Shown here: positions 26,259-34,736 of the stretch, in pieces
Position numbering within the stretch: the first letter of the stretch is position 1
How the letters are laid out: each line of letters opens with the position of its first letter
Assembly: GCA_005884575.1 (NCBI GenBank)
Contig: VAWW01000011.1
Location: forward strand, 28,285 to 63,020
Direction: 5' to 3'
Origin: Actinomycetota bacterium
GTDB taxonomy: Bacteria; Actinomycetota; Thermoleophilia; Gaiellales; Gaiellaceae
Length of the DNA: 34,736 bases
Position numbers and translations under genes: made by a program
Notes under the pieces: generated by a model
Seen by the model: only the letters and a program-made list of their open reading frames with translations
What the model was told of the DNA's origin: nothing
Database searches by the model: none

Positions 26259-29200
26259 GCTCGCCGGCGCACAAGCTGTCTTTCCGGAAGGCGCTGCTCG
26301 TCGGCGGCGCTGCAGTGCTTCTGCTCGCTGCGGTCGCCTTCGTCGCAGCGCACGAACTCGCCCCTCATCACGGCACCGCGAAGGCGACGCCGGCCTTCCT
26401 GACGAAGGCGCTGGGAGCTCCGCGTCCCTCCGCATCGCTCGTCAGAACTCCGCGCCGCCACTTCCGGGTCGCAATCCACAAGGGCGGGTTCGCCTTCTCC
26501 ACCCCAGCAGGCAGGGTCGGCCTCACCGGTGACGTCGAGACCGGAGGGAGCTGGCAGGCATACAGCCACGGCGCGTCGCGCTCGACGCGGCTCGGCAGCG
26601 AGACCGTTACCGTCACGCCGACGATCGCCGAGCACTACCAGACCGTCACCCGGGGACAGGGTCTGCGGACCTGGCGCTGGAAGCTCGACACGACACTCGA
26701 GCCGAGGTTGAGCCCCAACGGGTACGTCGGCTTCTTCCGCGGCGCCGAGCTCGTGCCCCTCGAGATCGATCCCGCCAGGATCCTCGACCGGCACGGCCGC
26801 AACGTCACGCCCAAGGGGCTGCACTGGGGCATCGACCAGCGGGGCCGTGCCCGGTGGCTGACGCTCCGCCTCGACGACGCGAAGCTGCCGTTGCCCTACA
26901 CGATCGATCCGGCAGCCGCCTGGCGTGTGTCCTCGACCGCCACCAAGGTGACGGGCACAGGGACGTGGACGATCACGACCCCGAACACGATCCTGGCCAA
27001 CGACGTGCTCGTCGTCGAGCAGAGCGCGACCGTCAACTCGACGACGTACACGGCCCCCACAGACGGCGGCGGCGGCAACTCGTGGTCGGCCCTGGCCGCG
27101 ATCGGCACCACCGCCTTCAGCCAGGACGTCTTCTACAAGCGCGCCGTCGCGGCCGACAGCAACATCGCCGTCACGCTGACGCCGCCGACGGGCTCGGTCG
27201 GGACGACCGTGAACGTCGTGACGCTCCACGTCTTCAAGGGGCTCGCCTCGGCCACCCTGGCGAACGCACAGGTCGGCGGCGCCAACGCGGCGGCCAGGAC
27301 GATGAGCTGCCCGGCGATCACGACGGTGGGCACAGGTGCGGCGCCGGAACACATCATCTGCCTGTTCGGTGCCGCGGGGGTTCCCTCGACGAACGCCTAC
27401 AGCGCTGTCACAGGGATGGCTCCGTGGACGTACCGCGCGGACAGCACCGGCTCGGGCGCGGCCGGGATCAGCAACACTGTGCTCGACGCCGAGGTGACCA
27501 CAAGCGCCCTCCAGGCGGCGGTGACGAGCTCGAACAACCTCTTCGCCGCCTCCGGCCAGCCGGTCTCCGTCTCCACGGCGATGGGCTTCAGCACCGACGT
27601 CACGGCGCCGACGGTCAGCTCGGTCACCTCGACCCTGGCCAACGGCTCGTACACGGTCGGCCAGGTCGTCCCGATCACGATCAACTTCAGCGAGCCCGTC
27701 ATGGTCACCGGCACGCCGACGCTGACGCTGAACACGACCCCGACCGCGCGGACGGCGAGCTACAGCTCTGGCTCGGGCACGACGGCGCTCGTCTTCAACT
27801 ACACGGTCGCTGCGACTGATACCTCCGCCGACCTCGACTACGCTGCCACGACCTCCCTCGCCCTCGCCGGCGGCACGATCCAGGACGCCGCCACCAACAA
27901 CGCCACCCTCACCCTCGCCACTCCCGGCGCCGCCAACAGCCTCGGCGCCAACAAGAGCATCGTCATCGACACCACCGCGCCGACGGTCAGCTCGGTCACC
28001 TCGACCCTGGCCAACGGCTCGTACACGGTCGGCCAGGTCGTCCCGATCACGATCAACTTCAGCGAGCCCGTCATGGTCACCGGCACGCCGACGCTGACGT
28101 TGAACACGACCCCGACGGCGCGGACGGCGAGCTACAGCTCCGGTTCAGGCACCGCGACGCTCGTCTTCAACTACACCGTCGCCGCGACTGACACCTCCGC
28201 TGACCTCGACTACGCCGCCACGACCTCCCTCGCCCTCGCGGGCGGCACCATCAAGGACTTGGCTACGAACGCCGCAGCCCTCACGCTCGCCAGCCCCGGC
28301 GCCGCCAACAGCCTCGGCGCCAACAAGAACATCGTCATCGACACCACCGCGCCGACGGTCAGCTCGGTCAGCTCGAGCACCGCCAACGGCTCCTACACCA
28401 CCGGCAGCGTGATCGCCGTCACGATCACCTTCAGCGAAAACGTCACCGTCACCGGCACCCCGCAGCTGACCCTCAACACCACTCCCACAGCCCGAACCGC
28501 CAACTACGCCTCCGGCTCCGGCACATCCACACTCACCTTCAACTACACCGTCCAGGCCGGCGACACCGCCGCCGACCTCGACTACAGCGCCACCACCGCC
28601 CTCGCCCTCAACGGCGGCACGATCCAAGACGCCGCCACCAACAACGCCACCCTCACACTCGCCACCCCCGGCGCCGCCAACAGCCTCGGCGCCAACAAGA
28701 ACATCGTCATCGACACCACCAACCCGGCGGAGTCGGTCACCACGCCGGCGAGCGACGGGCTCACCTACAACGCTGCCACGCTGCCGGCGAACATCGCCGG
28801 AAGCTCGTCCGACACCGGCGGCTCGGGCGTCTCGACCGTCACCATCGCGATCCAGGACGGCGCCGGAAACTTCTGGGGCGGCGCGACCTTCAACCAGGCC
28901 GCGATCTTCTACAACGCAACCGGCGGCACCACGGCCGCTTGGACGTACAGCACGGCGACGCTCGCCGGCCAGCTCACGACGAACCACACGTACACGATCA
29001 CCGTCAAGGCGACGGACGTCGCGGGCAACTCGAGCACGACCACGCGCACCTTCGTCTACGACACGACCGCGCCGACAGTCAGCTCCGTGAGCTCGTCGAC
29101 GGCGAACGGTTCCTACACGACGGGCAGCGTGATCGCCGTCACGATCACCTTCAGCGAGAACGTCACGGTCACCGGCACCCCGCAGCTGACCCTCAACACC

Positions 29201-32200
29201 ACGCCGAGTGCCAGGACTGCCAACTACGCGTCCGGCTCGGGCACCTCGACGCTGACCTTCAACTACACCGTGCAGGCCGGCGACACGTCCGCTGACCTCG
29301 ACTACGCCGCCACGACCGCCCTCGCCCTCACCGGCGGCACCATCCAGGACTCCGCCACGAACGCCGCCGCCCTCACGCTCGCCACCCCCGGCGCCGCCAA
29401 CAGCCTCGGCGCCAACAAGAACATCGTCATCGACACCACCGCGCCGACGGTCAGCTCGGTCACCTCGGCGACGGCGAGCGGCTCGTACAACGCGGGCTCG
29501 GTGATCCTCGTCACGGTCAACTTCAACGAGAACGTCACCGTGACCGGCACTCCGCAGATCACGCTGAACACTGCGCCGAACGAGACCGTCAACTACTCCT
29601 CGGGCAGCGGGACGTCGCTACTGACCTTCAGCTACACCGTGCAGGCAGGCGATACGCAGGCGACGGCGCTCGACTACGTCAACACCACGTCGCTCGTCCT
29701 CAACGGCGGCACGATCAAGGACGCCGCGACAAACAACGCGACGCTGACGCTCCCCGCGGTGAACGGCGGCAGCTCGCTGCAGAACAACAAGACGATCACG
29801 GTCGACACGACCGCGCCAACGGTCGGCTCGGTTACGTCGACCACCGCGAACGGGACGTACAAGGCGGGCACGGTGATCCCCGTCACCGTCAACTTCAACG
29901 AAGCCGTCAACGTCGCCGGCACACCGCGGATCACGCTGAATACCGCGCCCAGCGAGACCGTCAACTACTCCTCCGGCTCGGGCACCTCGGCGCTTGTCTT
30001 CAACTACACCGTCCAGGCCGGCGACACGCAGGCGACGGCGCTCGACTACGTCAATACCGGTTCGCTCGTGCTGAACGGCGGCACGATCGGCGACCTAGCG
30101 GCAAACGCCGCGACGCTGACGCTCCCAGGCGTCAACGGTGGCAGCTCGCTGCAGAACAACAAGACGCTGAAGATCGACACTACCGCGCCGACGGTCAGCT
30201 CCGTCACCTCGACGCTCGCGAACGGCTCCTACAAGGCCGGCACGGTGATCCCGATCACGGTCAACTTCAACGAGAACGTCACGGTGAATACCGGCGGCGG
30301 CACGCCGACACTCGCGTTGAACACGACGCCCGCCCGCAGCGCCAGCTACTCCTCCGGCTCCGGCACCTCGGCACTCGTCTTCAACTATACGGTCCAGGCG
30401 GGCGACACCCAGGCGACCGCGCTCGACTACGTGAACACGGCCTCACTCGCCTTGAACGGCGGCACGATCCAGGACGCCGGGACGAACAACGCGACCCTCA
30501 CCCTCCCCGGCGTGAACGGCGGCAACTCGCTGCAGAACAGCAAGACGCTGAAGATCGACACGACGGCGCCGACGGTCAGCTCGGCCACGACGACGACCGC
30601 GAACGGCTCGTACAAGGCGGGCACCGTCATCGCGGTGACGGTCAACTTCAGCGAGCCCGTGACCGTGACGGGCATACCGCAGATCACGCTCAACACGGCG
30701 CCCAACGAGACGGTCAACTACTCCTCCGGCTCCGGCACCTCGGCGCTGACTTTCAACTACACCGTCCAGGCCGGCGACACGCAGGCGACTGCGCTCGACT
30801 ACGTCAACACCGGCTCGCTGACGCTCAACGGCGGCACAATCCAGGACGCGGCCGCGAACAACGGCACGCTGACGCTTCCCACGGTCGGCGGCGGCAGCTC
30901 ACTGCAGGCCAGCGCGATTCTCATCGTCGACACGACCGCGCCGACCGTCAGCTCCGTCACCTCGACCACGGCGAACGGCTCGTACGCGGCCGGCACCCTC
31001 ATCCCGGTGACGGTCAACTTCAGCGAGCAGGTGACCGTCACGGGCACACCGCAGATCACGCTGAACACGACGCCGAACCAGACGATCAGCTACAGCTCGG
31101 GCTCGGGCACGTCGTCGCTGACCTTCAACTACACCGTCCAGGCAGGCGACACCCAGGCCACGGCGCTCGACTACCTGAACACCGGCGCGCTCGCACTCAA
31201 CGGCGGCACGATCAAGGACGTCGCGCTCAATAACGCGACGCTCACCCTGCCGGCCGTCAACGGCGGCAGCTCGCTCCAGAACAGCAAGACGATCACGATC
31301 GACACCACTGCGCCGACGGTCGGCTCCGTCACCTCGACCACTGCCAACGGCTCGTACAACGCCGGATCGGTGGTCGCGGTGAAGGTCAACTTCGCCGAGC
31401 CGGTCACCGTTACGGGGACGCCGCGGATCACGCTCAACACGGCCCCGAACGCGGTCGTCGACTACAGCTCGGGCTCGGGCACCTCGTCGCTGACCTTCAA
31501 CTACACGGTGCAGGCCGGCGACACGCAGGCGAGCGCGCTCGACTACCTGAACACCGGCGCGCTCGCACTCAACGGCGGCACGATCAAGGACGTCGCGCTC
31601 AATAACGCGACGCTCACCCTGCCGGCCGTCAACGGCGGCAGCTCATTGCAGAACAGCAAGACGATCACGATCGACACGACCGCTCCCTCCAACGCGGTCT
31701 CGCTGAACTCCGCGAGCGGCGCGTACTTCGCCGGCGGCAAGCTCTTCTACAAGGGAGACGCGGCCGGCAGCTTCACGCTCGACGACGCCGTCACCGACGC
31801 GGGCGGCTCGGGCCCGACCTCCGCGACATATCCGGCGATCGGGACGACCGACTGGACGCACGGCGCCGAGACGATCGGCACCGGCCCGAGCTACACGAGC
31901 TCGAGCTTCAGCTGGACGGCGAACCCGGCTGCAAACCCGAGCGCATACTCGGTGACCGGCACGGACATCGCCGGGAACAGCGCATCGACCTCGATCGCGT
32001 TCGTCAGCGACACGACCGCTCCGGCGAGCGGAGCGCTGACGATCGGCGGCTTCTCCAACTCACTCACCGTCTCGCCGAACGTGACCGCGCTCTACGCGGA
32101 GACGGCGAGCGCGACCGCCGCGGGGCTGAAGGCGACCGGCGGCAACGCGCTGACGCGGACGCAGGCGTCGCCGTCGAGCGCGGGCGTCTGCCCGGCGGCC

Positions 32201-34736
32201 GGGTCGATCACCGGCAGCCCCGCGACGACCGACGGCGACGTCACCGCGACCGGCGCGATCAGCGACACGGTTCCGACGAACGGGCTCTGCTACCGGTACA
32301 CGCTGAAGGGGACGGACAACGTCGGCAACACCGCGACGGCCGGCGCGGTCGTCCTCGTCGACACCACGGCGCCGACGGCGGACGCAACGCCGCTCACGTT
32401 CAGCGCACTGACCAACGCCTACTTTGACGGGACGCGCCTGTTCATCCGGCCGGCCGCGGGCTCCGGCTACACGGTCACCACGAACTTCACGGACGGCGAG
32501 TCCGGGATCGCGAGCTACAGCGACGCGAGCGGCGACCTCGGCGGCCACAACATCACGCAGACCGGCAGCCAGGCGAGCGCGACCTTTACGTACACGTTCG
32601 ACGTCACGGCGACCGGCGGCGGCAACGGCTCGCTCAAGGCGACGAACAACGCGAGCTCGCAGAGCGCCGCCTCCACCTACTCCGTCGTGGCGGACACGAG
32701 CGCCCCGGCCGGCGGCGTCCTCGACGTCAACGGGACCGGGGCGACGGGCGGCGGGACGACGAGCTACTCGGCGAGCGGCAGCTTTGACGTCGGCACGCTG
32801 ACGCAGTACACCGAGGCCGCGGACGCGACCCACTCCGGGCTCGCGTCGTCGAGCCTTGTGCGGACGCAGGCCTCGTTCACCTCGCCGAACACCTGCAGCG
32901 GTTTCGGCACGTCGACGACGATCAGCGGTCCGGCGCCGGTTGCGCAGAACCTGGCGACGGGCTGCTACCGGTACACGCTGACGGGCGTTGACAACGTCGG
33001 CAACAGCATCTCGGTCTCGACGACGGTCAAGGTCGACACGAGCGACCCGACGATCTCGCTCGCTCCGTCGGACGCGACCGGCAACGCCTACTACCCGGGT
33101 TCGGGCACCCGCGTCTACATGAAGAGCGACGCGGCAAGCGGCGGCTTCGACCTGACGGCGACGGTTGCGGACGCCGACAGCGACATCGCGAGCACCACCT
33201 TCCCGACCGCCGCGGCCATGGGCATCGGCTGGTCGGCGAGCGGCAGCGGCACAACTCGCACGTATTCGTACTCCGGCCCGGGCGCGGGCGAGCCCGGCAC
33301 CAAGTCGGTCTCGACGCAGAACAACGCCACCCGGACGAACAGCGCAAGCTTCAGCGTCGTCGACGACACGACTGCACCGGCCGGCGGCGCGCTGACCGTC
33401 AACGGCCAGGCCGCGAGCGGCGCGACACCCGTCACCTACTCGAGCAGCGGCAGCTTCACGATCGGCATCCGCACCGACTACGGCGAGACGCAGAGCGCGA
33501 CCGAGTCCGGCCTCGCCGGCTCCATCCTGACCGTCCGCAGCGCGGGCTACTCGAGCATCGACACCTGCGACACGAGCAACTGGAGCGCACCGACCACGAT
33601 CACCGGCAACCCCGGCCAGACGAAGACGACCGGCTGCTACCTGTACACGCTGGCCGGCACCGACAACGTCGGCAACACCGCCTCGGTCTCGACGCTCGTC
33701 AAGGTCGACACGAGCGACCCGACGATCTCCGTCGCGCCCTCGAACGCGACCGGCAACGCGTACTACCCCGGCTCGGGCACGCGCGTCTACATGAAGAGCG
33801 ACGCCGCCTCCGGCGGCTTCGACGTGACGGCGACCGTCGCCGACGCGGAGAGCGGGATCGCGAGCACGACGTTCCCGACCGCGGCGGCCCTGGGAACGAA
33901 CTGGCAGATCTCCGGGTCGGGCCTGACGCGGACGTACAGCTACACGGGTACTGCCGGCGTCCCCGGGACGGAGACGGTGACGACGCAGAACAACGGAGCG
34001 CGCACCGCGAACGCGACCTTCAGCGTCGTGGACGACACCGCCGCCCCGGCGGGCGGTGCGCTGACCGTCAACGGCCAGGCCGCGAGCGGCGCGACCCCGG
34101 TCACCTACTCCACGAGCGGCAGCTTCACGATCGGCGTCCGCACCGACTACGCCGAGACCCAGGACGCGACGCGCTCCGGTCTCGCGAGCTCGACGCTGAC
34201 CGTCGAGAGCGCCGGCTTCGCGAGCGCGAACGTCTGCGACACGGCGAACTGGAGCGCCCCGACCACGATCACCGCCAATCCGGACCAGACGAAGACGACC
34301 GGCTGCTACCGCTACACGCTCACCGGTACCGACAACGTCGGCAACACCGTCGCGATCTCCACAATTGTCAAGGTCGATACCAGCGACCCGACGGTCGGCC
34401 TGACGTTGGGGAACGCGACGGGCGGCGCCTACTACCCCGGCTCGGGCACGATCGTCTACTTCAAGGACAATGCGGCGAGCGGCGGGTTCGACGTCACCGC
34501 TGCGCCGGCCGACGGCGACACGGGCATCGCGAGCACGACGTTCCCGAGTGCCGCGGCGATGGGCGCGAACTGGGCGATCTCGGGCTCGGGTGTCACGCGC
34601 ACGTACTCGTACACGCCGACCGCGGGCGTCCCCGGGGCGAAGTCGGTCGACACGCAGAACAACGCGGGCCGAACCGGCTCCTCCTCCTTCACCGTCGTCG
34701 ACGACACCGCGGCGCCGACCGGCGGCGCACTCGCGG
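26255..34736 (+). CDS. Giant modular surface protein, 3' end outside the window
   Basis: An open frame runs from GTG 26255 to the window edge: 2,827 codons and no stop at the points I checked by phase (27596, 30176, 32360, 34691). Residues about 13-33 form a signal or anchor segment (LLVGGAAVLLLAAVAFVAAHE). Residues about 70-225 form a domain ending LTLRLDDAKLPLPYTIDPA, a pattern I associate with actinobacterial surface proteins but cannot name. Residues 226-447 are beta-rich with two cysteines. Residues 448-1806 hold ten 124-residue Ig-like repeats plus one different module (from residue 820). From 1807 on, two other Ig-like modules alternate. No enzyme domain is visible. GAAGG precedes the start by 7 bases. 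Likely an exported adhesin or matrix protein; the C-terminal anchor is not seen. Confidence 0.85.
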   Translation, partial: MSSPAHKLSFRKALLVGGAAVLLLAAVAFVAAHELAPHHGTAKATPAFLTKALGAPRPSASLVRTPRRHFRVAIHKGGFAFSTPAGRVGLTGDVETGGSWQAYSHGASRSTRLGSETVTVTPTIAEHYQTVTRGQGLRTWRWKLDTTLEPRLSPNGYVGFFRGAELVPLEIDPARILDRHGRNVTPKGLHWGIDQRGRARWLTLRLDDAKLPLPYTIDPAAAWRVSSTATKVTGTGTWTITTPNTILANDVLVVEQSATVNSTTYTAPTDGGGGNSWSALAAIGTTAFSQDVFYKRAVAADSNIAVTLTPPTGSVGTTVNVVTLHVFKGLASATLANAQVGGANAAARTMSCPAITTVGTGAAPEHIICLFGAAGVPSTNAYSAVTGMAPWTYRADSTGSGAAGISNTVLDAEVTTSALQAAVTSSNNLFAASGQPVSVSTAMGFSTDVTAPTVSSVTSTLANGSYTVGQVVPITINFSEPVMVTGTPTLTLNTTPTARTASYSSGSGTTALVFNYTVAATDTSADLDYAATTSLALAGGTIQDAATNNATLTLATPGAANSLGANKSIVIDTTAPTVSSVTSTLANGSYTVGQVVPITINFSEPVMVTGTPTLTLNTTPTARTASYSSGSGTATLVFNYTVAATDTSADLDYAATTSLALAGGTIKDLATNAAALTLASPGAANSLGANKNIVIDTTAPTVSSVSSSTANGSYTTGSVIAVTITFSENVTVTGTPQLTLNTTPTARTANYASGSGTSTLTFNYTVQAGDTAADLDYSATTALALNGGTIQDAATNNATLTLATPGAANSLGANKNIVIDTTNPAESVTTPASDGLTYNAATLPANIAGSSSDTGGSGVSTVTIAIQDGAGNFWGGATFNQAAIFYNATGGTTAAWTYSTATLAGQLTTNHTYTITVKATDVAGNSSTTTRTFVYDTTAPTVSSVSSSTANGSYTTGSVIAVTITFSENVTVTGTPQLTLNTTPSARTANYASGSGTSTLTFNYTVQAGDTSADLDYAATTALALTGGTIQDSATNAAALTLATPGAANSLGANKNIVIDTTAPTVSSVTSATASGSYNAGSVILVTVNFNENVTVTGTPQITLNTAPNETVNYSSGSGTSLLTFSYTVQAGDTQATALDYVNTTSLVLNGGTIKDAATNNATLTLPAVNGGSSLQNNKTITVDTTAPTVGSVTSTTANGTYKAGTVIPVTVNFNEAVNVAGTPRITLNTAPSETVNYSSGSGTSALVFNYTVQAGDTQATALDYVNTGSLVLNGGTIGDLAANAATLTLPGVNGGSSLQNNKTLKIDTTAPTVSSVTSTLANGSYKAGTVIPITVNFNENVTVNTGGGTPTLALNTTPARSASYSSGSGTSALVFNYTVQAGDTQATALDYVNTASLALNGGTIQDAGTNNATLTLPGVNGGNSLQNSKTLKIDTTAPTVSSATTTTANGSYKAGTVIAVTVNFSEPVTVTGIPQITLNTAPNETVNYSSGSGTSALTFNYTVQAGDTQATALDYVNTGSLTLNGGTIQDAAANNGTLTLPTVGGGSSLQASAILIVDTTAPTVSSVTSTTANGSYAAGTLIPVTVNFSEQVTVTGTPQITLNTTPNQTISYSSGSGTSSLTFNYTVQAGDTQATALDYLNTGALALNGGTIKDVALNNATLTLPAVNGGSSLQNSKTITIDTTAPTVGSVTSTTANGSYNAGSVVAVKVNFAEPVTVTGTPRITLNTAPNAVVDYSSGSGTSSLTFNYTVQAGDTQASALDYLNTGALALNGGTIKDVALNNATLTLPAVNGGSSLQNSKTITIDTTAPSNAVSLNSASGAYFAGGKLFYKGDAAGSFTLDDAVTDAGGSGPTSATYPAIGTTDWTHGAETIGTGPSYTSSSFSWTANPAANPSAYSVTGTDIAGNSASTSIAFVSDTTAPASGALTIGGFSNSLTVSPNVTALYAETASATAAGLKATGGNALTRTQASPSSAGVCPAAGSITGSPATTDGDVTATGAISDTVPTNGLCYRYTLKGTDNVGNTATAGAVVLVDTTAPTADATPLTFSALTNAYFDGTRLFIRPAAGSGYTVTTNFTDGESGIASYSDASGDLGGHNITQTGSQASATFTYTFDVTATGGGNGSLKATNNASSQSAASTYSVVADTSAPAGGVLDVNGTGATGGGTTSYSASGSFDVGTLTQYTEAADATHSGLASSSLVRTQASFTSPNTCSGFGTSTTISGPAPVAQNLATGCYRYTLTGVDNVGNSISVSTTVKVDTSDPTISLAPSDATGNAYYPGSGTRVYMKSDAASGGFDLTATVADADSDIASTTFPTAAAMGIGWSASGSGTTRTYSYSGPGAGEPGTKSVSTQNNATRTNSASFSVVDDTTAPAGGALTVNGQAASGATPVTYSSSGSFTIGIRTDYGETQSATESGLAGSILTVRSAGYSSIDTCDTSNWSAPTTITGNPGQTKTTGCYLYTLAGTDNVGNTASVSTLVKVDTSDPTISVAPSNATGNAYYPGSGTRVYMKSDAASGGFDVTATVADAESGIASTTFPTAAALGTNWQISGSGLTRTYSYTGTAGVPGTETVTTQNNGARTANATFSVVDDTAAPAGGALTVNGQAASGATPVTYSTSGSFTIGVRTDYAETQDATRSGLASSTLTVESAGFASANVCDTANWSAPTTITANPDQTKTTGCYRYTLTGTDNVGNTVAISTIVKVDTSDPTVGLTLGNATGGAYYPGSGTIVYFKDNAASGGFDVTAAPADGDTGIASTTFPSAAAMGANWAISGSGVTRTYSYTPTAGVPGAKSVDTQNNAGRTGSSSFTVVDDTAAPTGGALA
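27596..31672 (+). repeat. Ten copies of a 372-bp Ig-like coding repeat
   Basis: Units begin with codons for DTTAPTVSSVTST at 27596, 27968, 28340, 29060, 29432, 29804, 30176, 30557, 30929 and 31301. The period is exactly 372 bases (124 residues), except the unit at 30176, which has 9 extra bases (NTGGGTP). Shared motifs are NGSYxxGxVI, VTGTPQITLNT, YSSGSGTSxLTFNYTVQAGDT, LDYxxT, LNGGTIxDAATNNATLTL and a closing IDTTAPT. No unit contains cysteine. A different 348-bp module (28712-29059, DTTNPAESVTTPASDG) interrupts the array after the third copy. The first two units are almost identical over most of their length. Confidence 0.9.
31673..34736 (+). repeat. Alternating two-module Ig-like repeats, about 670-bp unit
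   Basis: Two modules alternate strictly. Type B (327-336 bp) starts at 31673, 32360, 33035, 33707 and 34376 and contains NAYYPGSGTRVYMKSDAASGGFD, GIASTTFPTAAA and NNxxRTxSASFSVV. Type A (342-351 bp) starts at 32009, 32693, 33365, 34034 and, cut by the window edge, 34703; it contains APAGGALTVNG, SGSFTIGxRTDYxET, and TGCYRYTLTGTDNVGN. Each complete A module has one cysteine in the middle (VCP, NTC, DTC, NVC) and one in GCYRYTL or LCYRYTL, so one disulfide per module is likely. B modules lack cysteine. Confidence 0.88.

Noticed and set aside
27397-34707. Series of similar 60-118-residue minus-strand ORFs with recurring sequences such as LTVGAVVS
   Set aside because: They recur with the 372-bp period because they are antisense images of the coding repeats, not a gene family.
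27596-34736. Regular repeats considered as a CRISPR or other noncoding array
   Set aside because: Unit lengths are multiples of three, the frame stays open, differences are largely synonymous or conservative, and units are far longer than CRISPR repeats.

Overview
The window is very GC-rich, uses many GTG starts and chains genes with ATGA/GTGA overlaps. Gene content and order (rpmE-prfA-prmC-tsaC, glyA-upp-wecA, an ETF/ETF dehydrogenase operon, a split B12-dependent mutase, DUF1206 and DUF1385 membrane proteins) suggest an actinobacterium, most likely a deep-branching Thermoleophilia/Gaiellales-type lineage. That assignment is inference from gene content. Bases 1-55 hold nothing I can call.

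Layout. 56-3137 (minus): glyA, upp and a WecA-type glycosyl-phosphate transferase, tightly coupled. 3274-9019 (plus): two secreted proteins, one made of nine PPC-like beta-sandwich repeats and one glycoside-hydrolase-like with Ig-type C-terminal modules. 9080-14483 (minus): one long run from threonine dehydratase through a damaged rpmE, a DUF1385 protein, two OsmC proteins, prfA, prmC and tsaC. The plus-strand pair therefore separates two blocks (tsaC side and glyA side) that are close together in many actinobacteria. 14539-15348 (plus): DUF1206 membrane protein. 15436-20082 (minus): lytic transglycosylase, etfB, etfA, ETF dehydrogenase and a 25-residue lipoprotein. 20165-21046 (plus): M23 peptidase. 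21043-24869 (minus): methylmalonyl-CoA mutase large subunit, its B12-binding subunit, an enoyl-CoA hydratase and a YihY-type membrane protein.

The right end is accessory. A multiply frameshifted pseudogene (about 24954-25758) is followed by a structured leader, an 84-residue ORF, and a giant surface-protein gene that starts at 26255 and stays open to the window end (more than 2,827 codons). The giant protein has an N-terminal membrane/signal segment and ten copies of a cysteine-free 124-residue Ig-like repeat, interrupted once by a different module. After these comes a strictly alternating series of two other Ig-like modules, one of which carries a conserved cysteine pair.

How the genes work together. 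The ETF operon should pass electrons from acyl-CoA dehydrogenases to quinone, and the mutase/hydratase operon fits propionyl-CoA or branched-chain acyl-CoA breakdown. The transglycosylase and M23 peptidase are a divergent wall-remodelling pair. The repeat proteins are likely cell-surface or matrix proteins. I see no RNA genes, CRISPR arrays, insertion sequences or phage genes. The most notable observations are the giant modular protein with its partly duplicated N-terminus, the rpmE deletion, the ETF dehydrogenase lacking one iron-sulfur cysteine, the tiny lipoprotein, and promoter-like motifs placed for leaderless transcripts.
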